DNA of 64,000 nucleotides from Anoplolepis gracilipes (Eukaryota > Arthropoda > Insecta > Hymenoptera > Formicidae), in assembly GCF_047496725.1 (NCBI RefSeq), contig NC_132974.1, positions 10,087,001-10,151,000 of the forward strand, given 5' to 3'. Shown here piece by piece: positions 26,384 through 39,870 of this stretch. Numbering within the stretch: position 1 is the stretch's first letter; each line of letters opens with the position of its first letter. The notes below the pieces were generated by a model. It was not told where the DNA came from. It was given only the letters and a program-made list of their open reading frames with translations, and ran no database searches. The position numbers were made by a program, and so were the translations under genes.

Positions 26384-28557
26384 ATAATCGGTAAAATTTA
26401 ACTGCATGAGATAAATTGGATTTTAATATAAAGTACAATTGGCTGAACGGCTGATATACACATAATCGATCGGTTATCTAAATGTTGCAACACTTGCGAT
26501 ATAATTGGGGAAATGTTTCAGCAACTCGATAGCGATCGTGCAATCAGTCTACATAATGGTTGTGTGCGTGATATACAAATATATAATTTATATTGTGTTC
26601 AATATGCAGCGTAATATATAATATCCTGAAATAGGTTTAAAACCAATGTTTCTGTGTGCGTGTATGTGCGTGTGGTGATTTCCCGCGAGTATATAAAAGA
26701 TATAGAAAGTCGACAATCGAATTTACATCTGGAAATTGTAGACGCACACCGATTGTCATTCGCCGTGAAAATCTCACTGTTGTCACTCTTGCAAAATGCC
26801 AGTGAAAAAAGCGCTGTCTGTGACATTGTCCTACCGCGAGCTGACGAAACGCATTTTTATTCAGCATTCGTACAGCAATAATCAGGGTGAGCGAACTTTT
26901 TTTTTACTCATTATTTACTGTTGTTTTTTGTATTTTTTAGCGATTAAAAAAAAGAAGAGTTGGTTTAAATTAATCAAATTAGAGAAAGCAATATTCGATC
27001 CAATTAAGCAAAAAATTGTTCCATTTGAAAGTATGTGAAAAAAAATCTTATTATATATGTTTTTAAAATAAAAAAAGCAAATGTCTATCATATAAGGAAG
27101 ATATTCGTACTTAATGAGCTTCCGTATAAGTACATAGTTCTTGATTACTGGTCTGCTCTGATTGAGATCATATCGTTGTAATTATATATTCCAGAGTAAT
27201 TAAGATTGGAGTTAGACTTTCGCTGAAAAAAAAAAGTCAACGGCATATTACTTCTAGAATACATTACCTCTGAATGTTATCTTTTAAAGATGTCCTGTAA
27301 AGATTGTCGAGAAAAGATTGTCATTTAAAAAGCTCTAGAAAACAAGCTGTTGATTCTTTCATTGTTTTTTTCATTACACAATATAATAATCCCGTAATAA
27401 TGGCAATCACATGTGTTTCAAGAACCTAGATTACAAACAGGCAAGAGTGCAAGAGTTTTTTCAAGATTCATCGCTTCTGGCATCTCGATTGAATTCGAGC
27501 GACATTTAATTGTGTACACACAGTAACATCGCTCACGTCTTGTAAGAAGCGCTGTCTCATTATGTATAAATCATTTCGCGAATTAATCGCGCACAATGAC
27601 TCGCAGAAAGAGAAGAAAAGTGAAAGAGGATACCAATTTGCGTCGTCGTTAATTGTCGTGAAGACCACGCGCCATCCGCCATTCATTCGCGGATCTATTG
27701 CTCGCTCGCTTGAAAGGCGAAAGTGACTCTTGTGACTCTTCCTTTCGCATCTTCCCGACTCTTCATTTCTTCCTTCATTCTTTCTTACTGCTCACATCCG
27801 TGTAAGAATTTTAATACCTCCCCTTATATGAAAATATTTTGCCGCTCCTTTCTCTCTGCTGTTAGATCCTTAACGAATCTTAACGCAAAAGTATCTGCGT
27901 ATAATTAACGTTATAGAGAAATACAAATTGCTCGGACAATGTATATTGCAGTTTAACCGCAAAACGGTCGTTAACCTTTTCCCTCTCGAATACCGTCGAT
28001 CACTGTGATAATAAGCGCGACCATCGGGTTTCGAAAATTACATCTGTGGGGAGTTATTTGTTATACGTTATTCCCACGTTCCTTTCCGCATGTCAATGCG
28101 GATTACCTAATACCCTCGTGACTGGAAACCTCTGATTTAAAGTATCTGACGTGATTGCGATGCACAACAAATTGGACGGAGAAGGGAGAGCCTTCTTCTA
28201 TTATTTAAATGAGATTTTATATAAGGTGATTTCAATAATCTCTTAAGACACGGCTGGACACAATACTCGGCAAAACCAAACGTATCAAGCACACCGTCTC
28301 TAAAATCCATAACTCTCGAAGCATGTCTTATGGTGGTTTTGTTCATGTAGCTTTTTGTTTATGCCACAAGTTTTATATTTTGCGAAAAAGAAGCGTATAA
28401 TATGATTAATTAATGTAAAAAATCTTTCTGTAAATATTACATTATGAAATTTAAATTCCAACAACAAAACGCTGTATTGCATAAGCTTAAAAAGCATCAA
28501 ATTGTATATAACAATTAATAACTATATAATGTATAATTATTAATGTATAATTATATA

Positions 28558-28561
<4 letters not shown>

Positions 28562-28602
<41 letters not shown>

Positions 28603-28663
28603 GACAATACTTTATGATAAATCTCTCTGTAAAGAAGAATTTTTTTTAATTTATATGAACATT

Positions 28664-28701
<38 letters not shown>
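28562..28701. repeat. Two (TA)n tracts
   Basis: Runs of AT dinucleotides at 28562-28597 and 28666-28701, separated by about 70 bp of AT-rich unique sequence. Confidence 0.9.
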
Positions 28702-28705
<4 letters not shown>

Positions 28706-30394
28706 TAAAACAAAACTATAAGCAATTTTACTTAAGCACACTTTATAAAAAATAAAAACATTTCTTCTTAAAAAGTATATAATTTTGTAAATCAAATTTC
28801 TTATATTCTTTTAATTTATATATATGTATTTGTGTTTCAAACAGTTTTATTTTTATATAATATATTGTAGTACGTCATATGTATATCACATTTTATTTGT
28901 CACACATAAAAATCATGAATAAATTTAAAGATGAAGATTTCTACAAATAACATTACATGTATTCTTTCTTTAGAAATTGATTTACAAATTTATAATAATT
29001 TTAGCAGGCTTTTATGTTGACATTACTGTCTTTTTATAACAATAATAAATAAACAAAATTGGATATGATTCATTTTTTGTTAATTATATCCACATATATA
29101 AATAGCACTAATATATATAAAATATTTTATATATATATGTATACAAATTATATATAGATAAATTAGAAATTAAAACAAAGAATTGTTAATAAAAAATTAA
29201 AACACAGAGAAAAAATTTAGTAATTCTAAAATCTCGCGCACATATGATAAATGTCAGTAGAAACGGTTAGCAATTGGTCAGACGACGATAAGCAAGAACG
29301 AAATGAAATTCCACGATGACGATTTCAACAGTATTCAACGATCTTATAAAATCCACAGTCGACATCTAATATGATATTTTGCATGTAATTACTTTTCTGA
29401 AATAAATGCATTTAAATTTCAGTCGCTGGTCATATTATATTTTCGGTAAGAAATTCGCGCAGAGATACATATACAAGAGTAATTATAATTATCATAGTAA
29501 TAACTATATGTGTCATGTATAATATATATGTAACATTAGAGAAAATTGCATTTATGGTAGATCGTCAGTGAATGGGGAGAGTTTTACACGGCAAGTGCAT
29601 CGGCGAGTGACATGTGCAACGCGACGTCACGTGGCATGCGGCGATTGATTCGACGTCGACATATCCAGACGACAGCTTCCACTAAGGTGAAAGTATTTCA
29701 ATAGATTTTCCGATTTCCTCTTCTTCCATTTCATTTCTTGTCTTTATTTTTCTTTGTTCTTTTACGAGAATGTAAGACTGAATAAATTTGACAAGAATTT
29801 TATCGCGACCGTTTCAGAAAATCGAATAATGATACGATCGAGTCATCGGCTCGTTTTTCTTCAGTTTCCTTTCTTTATTTCCATTTTCCCTTTTTTCCAT
29901 CTGTGTCCACGTACCAATCGATGCACAAGACTTCGAGACTATCTCGAAATATCTTTACAAAGAACAATTATGTTACGAATTATGGCACGATTAGAGAGGG
30001 ACGATACACCTCGTAGAACGAATCACGAATCGAGAATTGGCGTCAAAGCCGCACGCCGCGCGATGGAAAAGCAGTCTCGAAGGAACGGAACGCTCCGGCA
30101 AACGATTCGCCGATTTTCGATTAACGAATCGACTGCGAGATCGAGTCATAGCCATGTTCTTATTTCGGCGGCCGGTCGCGAAAATCCTTTCGATCATCGA
30201 GTAAATCCGCGATCGAATAACCACAGGAAACGTCTACCGGCATTTCTTCCTCTTCCTTCCGCTCCTCCTTTTCCTTCTCGTGATCTCTGCCTGAGATTCC
30301 TTTTGCCGCGGATGAACGACCGGCTCCTCTTCTTCTCGGTTTGTATGCACGCTTCCTTCTTCTTCTGCTGCTCTTCCTCCGCTGTTGGCCCCGA

Positions 30395-30739
30395 TTACAT
30401 GATTATGCACTTGCCTTTCTCGGCCCAGGGATTGTTCTTCTTGTCAGGCGCGTGTATCAGCGGATCATTCTTCTCATTCTCTTCCACGTACTCCCGCATT
30501 CTGCCAAGAGGAAGAAGAAGAGGGTCAGCCACGCATAATACTGAAAATTGCAACCTCGCAACATGCGTTACTATTCTAACGGCTTGCCTAAGGATGTGGC
30601 GTAATAAACGTGCGATTGAGACTGTTTGAATAAAATTCATCCTTCATTTTGAAAGAAGAGATAATAAATTGTTTGATTAAATAGAGACTTCAAATAATAT
30701 CATCATACACATAATAAATAAACAATATAAGGAATATAC

Positions 30740-30786
<47 letters not shown>

Positions 30787-33700
30787 CACGTGTATCATAC
30801 AATCTATTTTAATCTCAATATCGCATACGTGCCTTGCGGCGACAGCTGGTGCATTATTCGCACTTGCAATTCGCCCGAAGATCCGGCGTGCATTTTCCAG
30901 GATCTCCCAGAGAATATGTTTCCCAGAGAACTGCTTGTACACGCTTGTATACGTTACCATCGATTTATTAGATCGCCGATAAGCTCGCACCTCCGCATGT
31001 TTTACGACCATTCGCGACCGAAGCGAGCCCGACCGGCCGATCTCGCTTCGACGCGACGATGTCGGTGAAAGGGACTCGATTCAGACTCGCGCACCCGATT
31101 TTGCGTTCAAGGAGAGTCGTCGACAACTCGAAGCTTTCGGACTTTGTTGTTGCTAAACGCTCGCGAGAAGTATCCGCGGAATTTTTTCCCGCGGGATACA
31201 CGAGAGCCCCGTCAGCCGCGCCCGCGTGCAAAACATTAACCATTCACTGCATTTTATTGCATACAGTTCTAATCGAAAATGACGTTTAACATTGTTGCTT
31301 AAGTCTCGAACGTGCACACGCTTTATTTCACTTCAATGTAGCAAACATTTGTGTTGAATTGATAATTGCAATGTTTATGTGAATGAATGGTAGAAGCAGC
31401 GCACTAGAGTTACTTTTCGCATTTGTTTTTTAATAAATGTGGGATTAAAAAGGATTTTTAATCATTTTTTTTTATTTATTAATTCGAATAATAAATTGCA
31501 ATATATAAAAAATTATTTAGATTTAAATAAAAACGTATAATAAAGAGGGAAATTGCATCTCACGAAAGCATGGAAGCGATTTATCTAAGCTCCTACATAA
31601 TGTTAGCGAAAGTATGGTTTCTTATACAACCTATAGCAGACAAAAGAATATTTTCTTCGAATCATCTTGATTTATAATATCGTTATAGGTAACGGCGTAA
31701 TATAAATTTTGATGTATATTATAGATTTGATTTTGTTAACAAAATAATCGCATCTCGCTTGATTTATCAGAGTTCGTGCTGGAATTGCGAACTTTCACTT
31801 ATCAGGGTCCATCGCGCAATTTTTAAACGAGGGTGAATGACCTTCCCCGGCACCCGTGTCGTAATGTTATCGATTCACGATTCCGCGATGCCTATTATTT
31901 ATCGGTTGTCGTTTATATAATGAACGGCAGTCGTCGCGAAATCGGAGCGATTCTCGTCGCGACATCGAGTTAAAGCCATCGAGCGAATCTATCGAAATGA
32001 ATGCGATTCTGTTCACTTCACGCTCGAATTCATGGTTTGTCTTACTTTCGCATCTGTCTTTATAGCTTGCCTGATGGAAAAGTCACAATTTAATGCACGA
32101 AGACCAAGAGTGAAACTATCGATTGACAAAATACCGCGCGGAGAGATATCCAGTATTTCCAGTTCCACTAAATAAACATTTGCACTGTCAATATTAGATT
32201 TATGTTGTAAAATTCAGAAGAAGATGTGTATAAATATCAAATTATAAAAATATTTAGTTTTCCATTTTTTTTAATTAATCAACTTATAATTGGCAAGTAC
32301 TTCCCTTAGAACAAAAACGCGGAAATATTAATATATTATAATATGTTATAATTTATACATACATCTAGTATATCTTGTGTCCATTTTATCGTTATAAGTC
32401 ATAAGTTTCCTCGAATAATATTTCCGAGAGAAAAAAAAAGAAAAGAAATACACTTAAATTACAAAAGAAATAAATAAAATATAAATACAAGATGTTTTTA
32501 ATACAGATCTGTCTCATATCTCTTTCCAATGTCCTGTAAAAAATATCGTTTCAGTTATAGATTTCTTTAAATATATTCCATTTTATTACTATTAATGACT
32601 AATTTATGTTATGTATGAGATTTCCGATCAGAGTATTGCGAAGACAAGAGCGTGTCGGAGGAACACGACCCACATTACGTACCGATGAATGCAACAGGCA
32701 AGAGGCGTCGGGTTCAGCCGAGTTTAAAGGAGGTCACATCCTAAATTCGAGAGCAACATCGCGCGACGTCGGACGATATTTCGTGCCCGACAATTTCTGA
32801 TGTCAGATTTGCCGTTCTCGGCTCTTTTAATTAAAGCGAAATTCGATTGTTGGCGAGAAACATCATCGTGACGCGTTAATCGCGACGATCCGACAAAATT
32901 CGCGCGGAAGCAGGTGCCGAGACCTGTGCTTCCGCTTGCGGAACGACGCGGAACCGTGAGCATTTCAAGAACCGCCGATGCCGGTTTTTGAGGCAAAAGG
33001 AAAAAAAAAAAAAAAAGATAAAAGTTTCCGTGGTCTCGCGAGACTTCTCGAACGGTGAAAGGCAGCAACAACTCCCGTCCTCTCCCCCGTCGCGTCTCTT
33101 CTTTTCCTCTCCGCCCCTTTCCGTTTCTTTTTTTCTTTCTTTCTATCTCTTGCCGATCGACCTAATCTTGCGCCCCAATAATGTGACAATACACGTTTCC
33201 ACCCGCTTCCTGATCCTTCTCTTTGCTTTCATGATGATATAATACCGGACTTTACAAAATACTGAGACGCAAGTAACAAGGATATTTGAATTTTGGTAAA
33301 TTAATGATTTTGCTCCTTTGATATCGTATTCAACAAATTTAAATATTTCAAGATTGATATTAACAATAGTAAAAGAAAATAATTAAATGAAGTAATATAT
33401 TAATTGTGATATTATATTAATAAAAATATATTAACCATCAAACTGTGAACACGTTTTTTTGGCACCGTAATTCTGAACGCGTGGGTAACTGGAGTCCGAG
33501 TTGATTTTTGTACTCTAAAATTACTTAAAAATTCTAAAAAAAATTACACATCTTTTTTTAAATAAAGTTTAGTTATAAACTAAAAGTTTATGTAGTAGAG
33601 TTAAAGAAAAAATATTTTTAAATACTATATTTTTGTTATTTGTTAGATAAAAATTTGGAAATATAGACGTTTTATATAAAAATGGCACGGGCACGAAAGA

Positions 33701-36284
33701 CCCACGTGTTCAGTTTGAGGGTTAATAATATATTAATAATATATTAATAAAAATAAATAAGAAAAAAGAGAATTTTTTTCTTTTTTTAGAGTAAAGAGCT
33801 AAGTAAATTTATAATGAATCACTTTAATTGTATATTAAAAAATAATTGAATGTATCGTGTGTATGTACACATGTGATTATTCTAGAATCATTGCTTGCAA
33901 AAAGCATCGAGACCGCTGTTAAGTCCGATCGATCTCATTTTGCGAACTTAATCTCGCAATAATAACTCGGTCGTTCGATCATTAGCCGAAGCGCGACACG
34001 CGAGGAATATAATTAGCTCGACGGTTTGCAATGAACTAATAATCTTTATGCGATCTCTCTTTCTGCACCCTTTCGTTTAAAGTCTTACGAAACCGCGAAC
34101 GTTACGTTAAGAGACGACCGCCGCGATTCTATCTAATTAGACTGAATTAGATCATCGATTATCGCCGCCAGTTGAGTCATCAGTAATCACACCCGCGTCA
34201 GGTTTGTTGCACCTTTCCGATGTCCTCGTCTCGCGCATATATACATATAATCACGACTTTTATGTACTACTATGTGTCTCTGAAAGTGATCGTGGCGCGA
34301 AAACACAACGGACATACGTACACTGCCAAGTGTGTGTCCAAGGAGATCCTGTCTCTCCATGTATACATAACATGGGGACGCGAGCATAATTCAGCCTTGA
34401 CTGTGCACCAGCAGACTACGCGTACATGCGTTGCTTTATATATTTTTATATAGTATACGGACAAGATGATTTAGCTGGGAAAAAGATGCTTTGCTAGGCG
34501 AGAGCCTGAAACGCAACTGCACCACGATCGGTGATTTTAGTTTGACACGTAAAACGAGACAACGTCAGTCTCACTTCGCGCATGACAAATGAGGTCTCTA
34601 TAAACTACATCGATACACAACAGTATCATGTAATTAATTCTGAAATAACGATTGGCGATCCCTTTCTAGAAATAAATATGATACACGTGTGTGAAGGACA
34701 AAAATTATATACAATCTAAGTAAGCTAATTATAAATATTATTTTTCATTTAATTGAAAATAATTATTTGTATATTGTATGAATAATTAATAATCACGATC
34801 AAAAATTAAATATTTTTTATCTCATTTTTTACTATCATATCGAACGAATCGTCGGAATAGAAATAACTGAATCCTGAATAACAGCAATCTGTACGACTAT
34901 AATATATTACGTAGGTTTATACACGTATCAATTTATCTAAAGAAAGATTTTCTATAATTACGCATAAATAAAGATTACACCAATTATTAGGGAACTAGGA
35001 ACTGCTGTTAAATAGAACTTTCACGTAATATATCTTGTACATAAAGAATTCCTGAAGTATTTGAAAGAGCTTGTAATGAGACGACGCCCATGCTGTAAAA
35101 ACTAAATTATGTATAAGCTACATTATCTTGAGATTACGATTATGTAATGACGGTTTTTATTCGTGAGTGTGTGATACTTAGATTATATTAAACATGGATA
35201 GAAATAGATTAAAATTTAAATGAATCAAAATATACTAAGATGTAATAAATTGTTTTATAAAAGCATGTTTATAGTGATCTATATGTCATCTAGTAAAAAA
35301 AATACACACTAAGAATACATGTATATGCTATAAAATACGAAATTATTATCAAAAAATAAAAGTATAAATGATAACTTATTTTCAATTTAAATTATTCAAA
35401 CATCTACTAAAAAACAAATTCAATGTGAGAATTATTCATTTATGCGGTTCAATAAAATATTTAAATTTCTGAAACAAAGTAATACTATTGGGATATATAT
35501 CATTGCAGAGACTAAATAGATTTCTAATTTTACTTCACTATGCCTTCTCAGGCTAACGATTGACGACGGTAAAAAAAATTACATTTTTTTCAAATAAAGC
35601 AAAAGTCTGAAAAATGCAGAATTAACTTTCCGCTATTACAATAAAAAAAAAGAATATTAAATAAATTTCTACACAATGTGCTTCTCTAAAAGAAATCTTG
35701 TTCTTTAAGCATATGTATATGATAAAATCTGAACCATCAAAAATGGTAGTTGCTTCAATTTCTAATCAGTAATTATGAGGTTAAATATTAACATCAAAAA
35801 TATAATTAAGAATTATATAAACATATAAATAATATAAATATATAAATATCTAAATAATTTGTTTCTCTAAATAAATTTTAAAAAATTAATTTAAAACTTA
35901 AATGCAACGATATTGAATAATAATGATAAAAAAAAAATTACAACAAATGATAAATTCCCATTCAATTTTCAACCTGCGAAGAAAATTAGCAGAAATAAAC
36001 TCATAATCAGGAAAAATTACGAGAATTGTGGAACATTTATGTTTGAAGGTGCAACGTCTTCTCGGATATTTTCAGAGAGGTTTGTGAATAATAACGCAGG
36101 CAGAAAAAAAGAACGATAAACAATAAGTGACGATGAAAATGACGTTTCGGCTGGTGCCGCGGTGCACTTACGCCGCGATGCTCTTCGACAGGGGCCACCG
36201 TTCCATGGACGCCTGGTACTTCATGTTTTCGATCTGCTTCTTCAGTGCGTCCTTGTCCATGGTGGCGAGTATACTGGGATCCAT
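30395..36284 (-). CDS. Ggamma30A: G protein gamma subunit, Ggamma30A type
   Basis: Small subunit of the heterotrimeric G protein beta-gamma dimer, held on the inner plasma membrane by a lipid. The coding exons are 36284-36172 and 30500-30395 on the minus strand, with a 5.67-kb phase-2 intron. Together they encode 72 residues. The protein starts MDPSILATMDKDALKKQ, contains the helical GGL segment (ENMKYQASMERWPLSKSI), then NDPLI, APDKKNNPWAEKGK and a C-terminal CIIM. CIIM is a CAAX box, and Met at the last position predicts farnesylation. In Drosophila the visual G-gamma (Ggamma30A) has this N-terminus and CAAX type, unlike Ggamma1. The start is chosen because its context matches the family's N-terminus. 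Frame continues upstream without a Met in the same exon back to an acceptor near 36336. Probable 5' UTR exons lie at 39.8-41.2 kb. Confidence 0.93.
30744..30784. repeat. (TA)n microsatellite in G-gamma intron
   Basis: About 20 AT dinucleotides, 250 bp upstream of the last G-gamma coding exon in gene orientation. Confidence 0.9.
30785..36171. other. Intron of the G-gamma gene
   Basis: No further coding exon is needed, because the two flanking exons join in frame. The intron contains a GC-richer segment (about 30.8-31.3 kb) with open frames on both strands but no recognisable domain, a poly-A/T-rich stretch, and a piggyBac-like MITE at 33.4-33.7 kb. Confidence 0.7.
33431..33725. mobile_element. 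piggyBac-like MITE flanked by TTAA
   Basis: A 287-bp element is bounded by TTAA at 33431-33434 and 33722-33725. The ends are inverted repeats: the left end reads CCATCAAACTGTGAACACG and the right end, reverse-complemented, reads CCCTCAAACTGAACACGTGG. A TTAA target duplication followed by CCCT/CCAT is the hallmark of piggyBac elements. There is no transposase, so it is non-autonomous. It sits inside the G-gamma intron. Confidence 0.75.
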
Positions 36285-37386
36285 GATTACAGCCGCACCC
36301 CCCTTGTCGCAATCGGGGACAGAATAGCGCGTGCGCTTGCACAGGAAAATCAATAGGGCGACTGAAAGTGCTATCGGGTGGTTCGTCTGTAACACGAACG
36401 ATGTCTCATCGGGGACGATAGAAAGAGGAGACTCGGCCACGCGAGAGTACTTGAGGGATCGTCATAATGATCTGGCGGCAAATTGTTAAATATCGCGAAT
36501 GCAAACCGATCTGACTCATTTGGCATGAACAAGCCAATCTGAACGTGGTTATAAAGATAGGAGAGGCACGTGTAATCAGTATTGCATTTGCATGTAGGGC
36601 TAACTGATTCAGCACCAGGGAGAATCGTAGAATACAAATGTGACCTTTGACCTTTAAATCGCAATCAAATCCCTTTATTTCCTTCTTCAAATTCAGTATT
36701 CTAATAAACGAAGAAAACAGAGGGACTCTGTTTATAGACTCTGATTCATGAACATATTTTAATTTTATTATTAAAATTACTTAATACTGTTTATGAATTT
36801 TACTGAATTAATAAACTATAAAGACAATACACGCGGCTTGTATATAACTGTGTATATAAAGGATAATAATTTTCGTTATTTTCTATTTATTTTTAATATT
36901 TGTTTGAATTTTAGTTTTTTTTTCTATTTTAGCATTTAATTAAAAAATTAAAATACTCTAAAGAATTAATGTCTTATATTTTGTGTAACTCTTTATATTT
37001 TTATTTCACTACATTTCTCTTATGTTATTTTCTACACGTGTTTCGTATAAGAGAAACATTACATTATTTTTAGTGATTACATTATTTTATATTTCATGTT
37101 ATTATTCAACATTTTTAAAAATAATAATTAAATCTTCATATAAAATTAAATGTTCATCATTATAAAAATAAATCTTAAGAGCTAATCTTTTCCATCGCAA
37201 CATTGATCCACTGACCCCGTTTAATCATGATAACGCATGCTTATGTTGTTACTAACATTGTTAACTTGATTTTTACAACACATTTTTGAATCATCTTTTT
37301 TAATTATAACCTTTGATAAATCGCGCGTACCGTTACAGTATCCGATTGCAATCTCGCGTTCATGATTTACAGGGGTTCGCTGTGAT

Positions 37387-38454
37387 TCAGAAGTTAATCT
37401 CGCAGAAAAAGGCTTTTGCATGGGTGCACTCGCGATCGTTCATTCCACCATCAGTCATTATGACTCCGCAATGCTCTTTCCCATTGGTATTGTCAGGCAC
37501 ATTAAGTTTCTCTCCAAACATCCACTTTGAGAAACCCATAGCTTCCAAACTTTCGTCCATGATCGTGTTCCAATCGCCCTCTTCAAAAAGATCGTGTATC
37601 CCAAGCCATGCTTCTAATATTTTATTTTCTTCCAAAATACGTATTAATAGTTTTTCTTCTGACTTAGAATTGATGACAGCTAAGTGACCTACATCGACAG
37701 ACGAATCCGCGTTAACCCGATAAAAATACGTAATTTTATTCTGATTATTTAATTAACTTTTAAATGACAACGCGAGCCTCAGAAATCGATTATCGACGAC
37801 ACGCGAGTGCGAATAAAATTTATTAATTAATTTTTGCGCGTCTTTGTTAGACTAAGAATTGCAGAAACGTGGCATTCCATGAGCCGTTTCATTAAATACA
37901 ATTTTTGTTAAGAACTCACCCCCTTCTTGAATGCAAATTTTACGAGCCTTATTCCATAACACTTTACGAAGATGAAGTTTATGAGCACCCATGCCAGGTG
38001 TAATAAGATAATCGTTGCCTGCTTTTTCTATAAGATTATTTTGTGTTTTCCATTGATTCGGCCCGTAAATGTAAATAATTTGTTGTGCTGGAGTCAAGTT
38101 TCCATTCAAACCTGATAATTTGCCTGAAGATGTAAAAGTATCTATAATTTGGAACTTCTTTCGATTTATTATTTTATTGTTAATGAAATATTTAAAACAG
38201 CTTAAGAAAAAAGATCTTTTTTTTCACAATTTAACATTTTAAAAAATAATAGCTTATACGTATCTGCTAATGTAATAAATACTTCTTTAACATCTCACTT
38301 TCAACAAACGGCGAAAAATGAAATATTGCAATTATTTTTTTATTAATTCACCTGACAATAAGTTCACTTCTGTGTCAGTTGCAATTGAAGATTCCAACGC
38401 GATATTACACATTGATATGCATAAAAGCATCAACAAGCACATATACCGCAACAT
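37387..38454 (-). CDS. Secreted C-type lectin
   Basis: Small secreted carbohydrate-recognition protein, of the kind used in hemolymph immunity. The minus-strand exons 38454-38352, 38123-37920 and 37688-37387 join in phase 1 and phase 1 to give 202 residues. Residues 1 to about 19 (MLRYMCLLMLLCISMCNIA) form a signal peptide. A single C-type lectin domain follows: GMGAHKLH and WNKARKICIQEGG with the first disulfide Cys, LAVINS, the WLGIHD core, then EHCGVIM, NDREC and the terminal FFCEINF. Four conserved cysteines are present. The sugar-specificity loop, normally EPN or QPD, reads VPD (in KLNVPDNTN), so carbohydrate specificity is unclear. The third conserved motif, usually WND, reads MND. A minus-strand TATA element lies upstream. 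No close orthologue name can be given from sequence alone. Confidence 0.92.
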
Positions 38455-38527
38455 AATTATTGCGTCTTTTATTATGTTAATAATACAAATATTCAAAAAT
38501 GAGTCGTTCGAATGACAACGAATGCGC

Positions 38528-38554
38528 TTATATATATTACACATGATAAGATAA
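38528..38554 (-). promoter_or_regulatory. TATA element and GATA-type site upstream of the lectin
   Basis: On the minus strand TAATATATATAA (38539-38528) lies about 75 bp upstream of the lectin ATG, suiting a TSS about 30 bp downstream. Just upstream, TGATAAGATAA on the plus strand (38544-38554) holds two overlapping GATA-factor sites. GATA sites are common in insect immune and fat-body promoters. No kappa-B site was recognised. Function is inferred. Confidence 0.4.
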
Positions 38555-39790
38555 AGTGTTGTGTAGGCGGCGAAGTGTCTCTTTAAAATATGAAATATTT
38601 TAATTTGTTTGAATTAATATTGAAATATATAATATTTTAATTAATTTAAAGAATTCAAACAAGATTAATATAGGTATAATTTTAATAAAAATTTTTAATT
38701 AATTTTAGGAAGTCTCTCCAATTTATTTTTAAAAATTTAATTTTAAACTTAACTTAATTTTTAGGGTAGTCAATATTAAAAGTTTAAAAAGAGATTATAA
38801 TATGTACGCTTATCATATAATATTTTTGCCGAATTAAAAATTTTCTTTAGAAAAAAAAACATTTATAAAAAACAGAGAACGTGCAAAATTTTTAAAAGTT
38901 AACAGAAAAGAAACTTATGATATATATTATATTATATATGTATAAAATAAGATATTTTACAAATGGATAAATTCTATTAAATTTTATAGATTTGCCCACA
39001 TGACGTTCTCTCGACACAGGAAGTATAATATTTATCAGTTTAAGATATTCAATTGAGTTGGTAAAAAGTTATCGCAACAGGATTCTCATTGTAATTTCCA
39101 GTGTATATCATATGACTAACAGTTTTATTAATTTAAACCGATTGCATTCAGGATTGTAAAATATGTTAAAATGTGTTACATGAATTATTCATACACTAAA
39201 TACTGAATAAAATATTATGCAAATATAAGTAATTGCATTTAATACAAGTTCTTGCAATAAAAAACAATATTCCTTATTTTCAAGCACTTTATATATATAT
39301 AAGTTCAGTAGATTGAAAAATAATAAAAAGAATTCTTGAGTCTTTAACTGAAGATTTCATTTGTTTCGATGTTTTGTATTAATTAATTAAAGAAAATTAA
39401 ATAAAATTAACTTGATACTCTGTTTAAGATTACAACATAGTTTGATGCTATTATAACGAAGTTGTACGCAGTAATTCTTGAAGAAATGCAACATATAATT
39501 GCATTCCAGATTGAAAGTTCAAATGTCACTATAACGTGCGATCTAATGCAAACGTAAAGCAATCATAAAATAGAGTTTTGCATTCTAGTAGTAATTATCT
39601 TATTTGCATAAGCAAAGTACAGATGTTTAACATACAAGTTTTTATGTTAATTTAAAATTTTCTAATTTAAAATTTATTATATAATAGTAATTATTGTTTT
39701 CCAAATCGGCTTGCAATCACAACTATTTAATTAGTTAAAAGTTATGAAAAATATTATAATCAAAACACGCAAGTTTAAATATGTACTCAC

Positions 39791-39870
39791 CTTGACGAAG
39801 GATGGAGAAATTCTGCAGCAGAGTATCCGTTAGCGGGTTTCAAGACTCGCTTACGGAAGCCTCGAAAAAT
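39791..39870 (-). other. Probable non-coding 5' UTR exon
   Basis: Minus strand: an acceptor (TTGCCTAG) precedes 39870 and a strong donor (GTGAGTAC) follows 39791, giving an 80-nt exon. It probably belongs to a 5' UTR chain with the exons at 40614-40662 and 41145 onward, most likely of the G-gamma gene, since the lectin appears to have its own promoter. Not proven. Confidence 0.4.

Larger units (their letters stand above)
24755..30394. other. Intergenic stretch between chitinase and G-gamma 3' end
   Basis: No exon recognised. It contains the presumed chitinase 5' UTR and promoter at its left end, a 143-bp tandem repeat near 26.1-26.4 kb, (TA)n tracts at 28562-28597 and 28666-28701, and probably the G-gamma 3' UTR at its right end. 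Minus-strand AATAAA hexamers occur near 29743 and 29875. Confidence 0.55.

Noticed and set aside
29754..30629. Longest open frame in the window, 291 codons on the plus strand
   Set aside because: It runs antisense over the last G-gamma exon and its 3' UTR, is rich in Ser/Phe/Arg from CT-rich sequence, and has no recognisable domain. Best explained as a chance frame opposite a GC-richer exon.
30784..31289. GC-richer segment with frames on both strands near 31 kb
   Set aside because: Frames on both strands are short, have no recognisable domain, and are not needed by the G-gamma model; could be a regulatory CpG-rich patch but nothing supports a gene.
36371..36690. Two 94-97 codon minus-strand frames just upstream of the G-gamma first coding exon
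   Set aside because: No domain, no consistent splice chain into the G-gamma exon in frame, and different frames overlap. Probably intronic.
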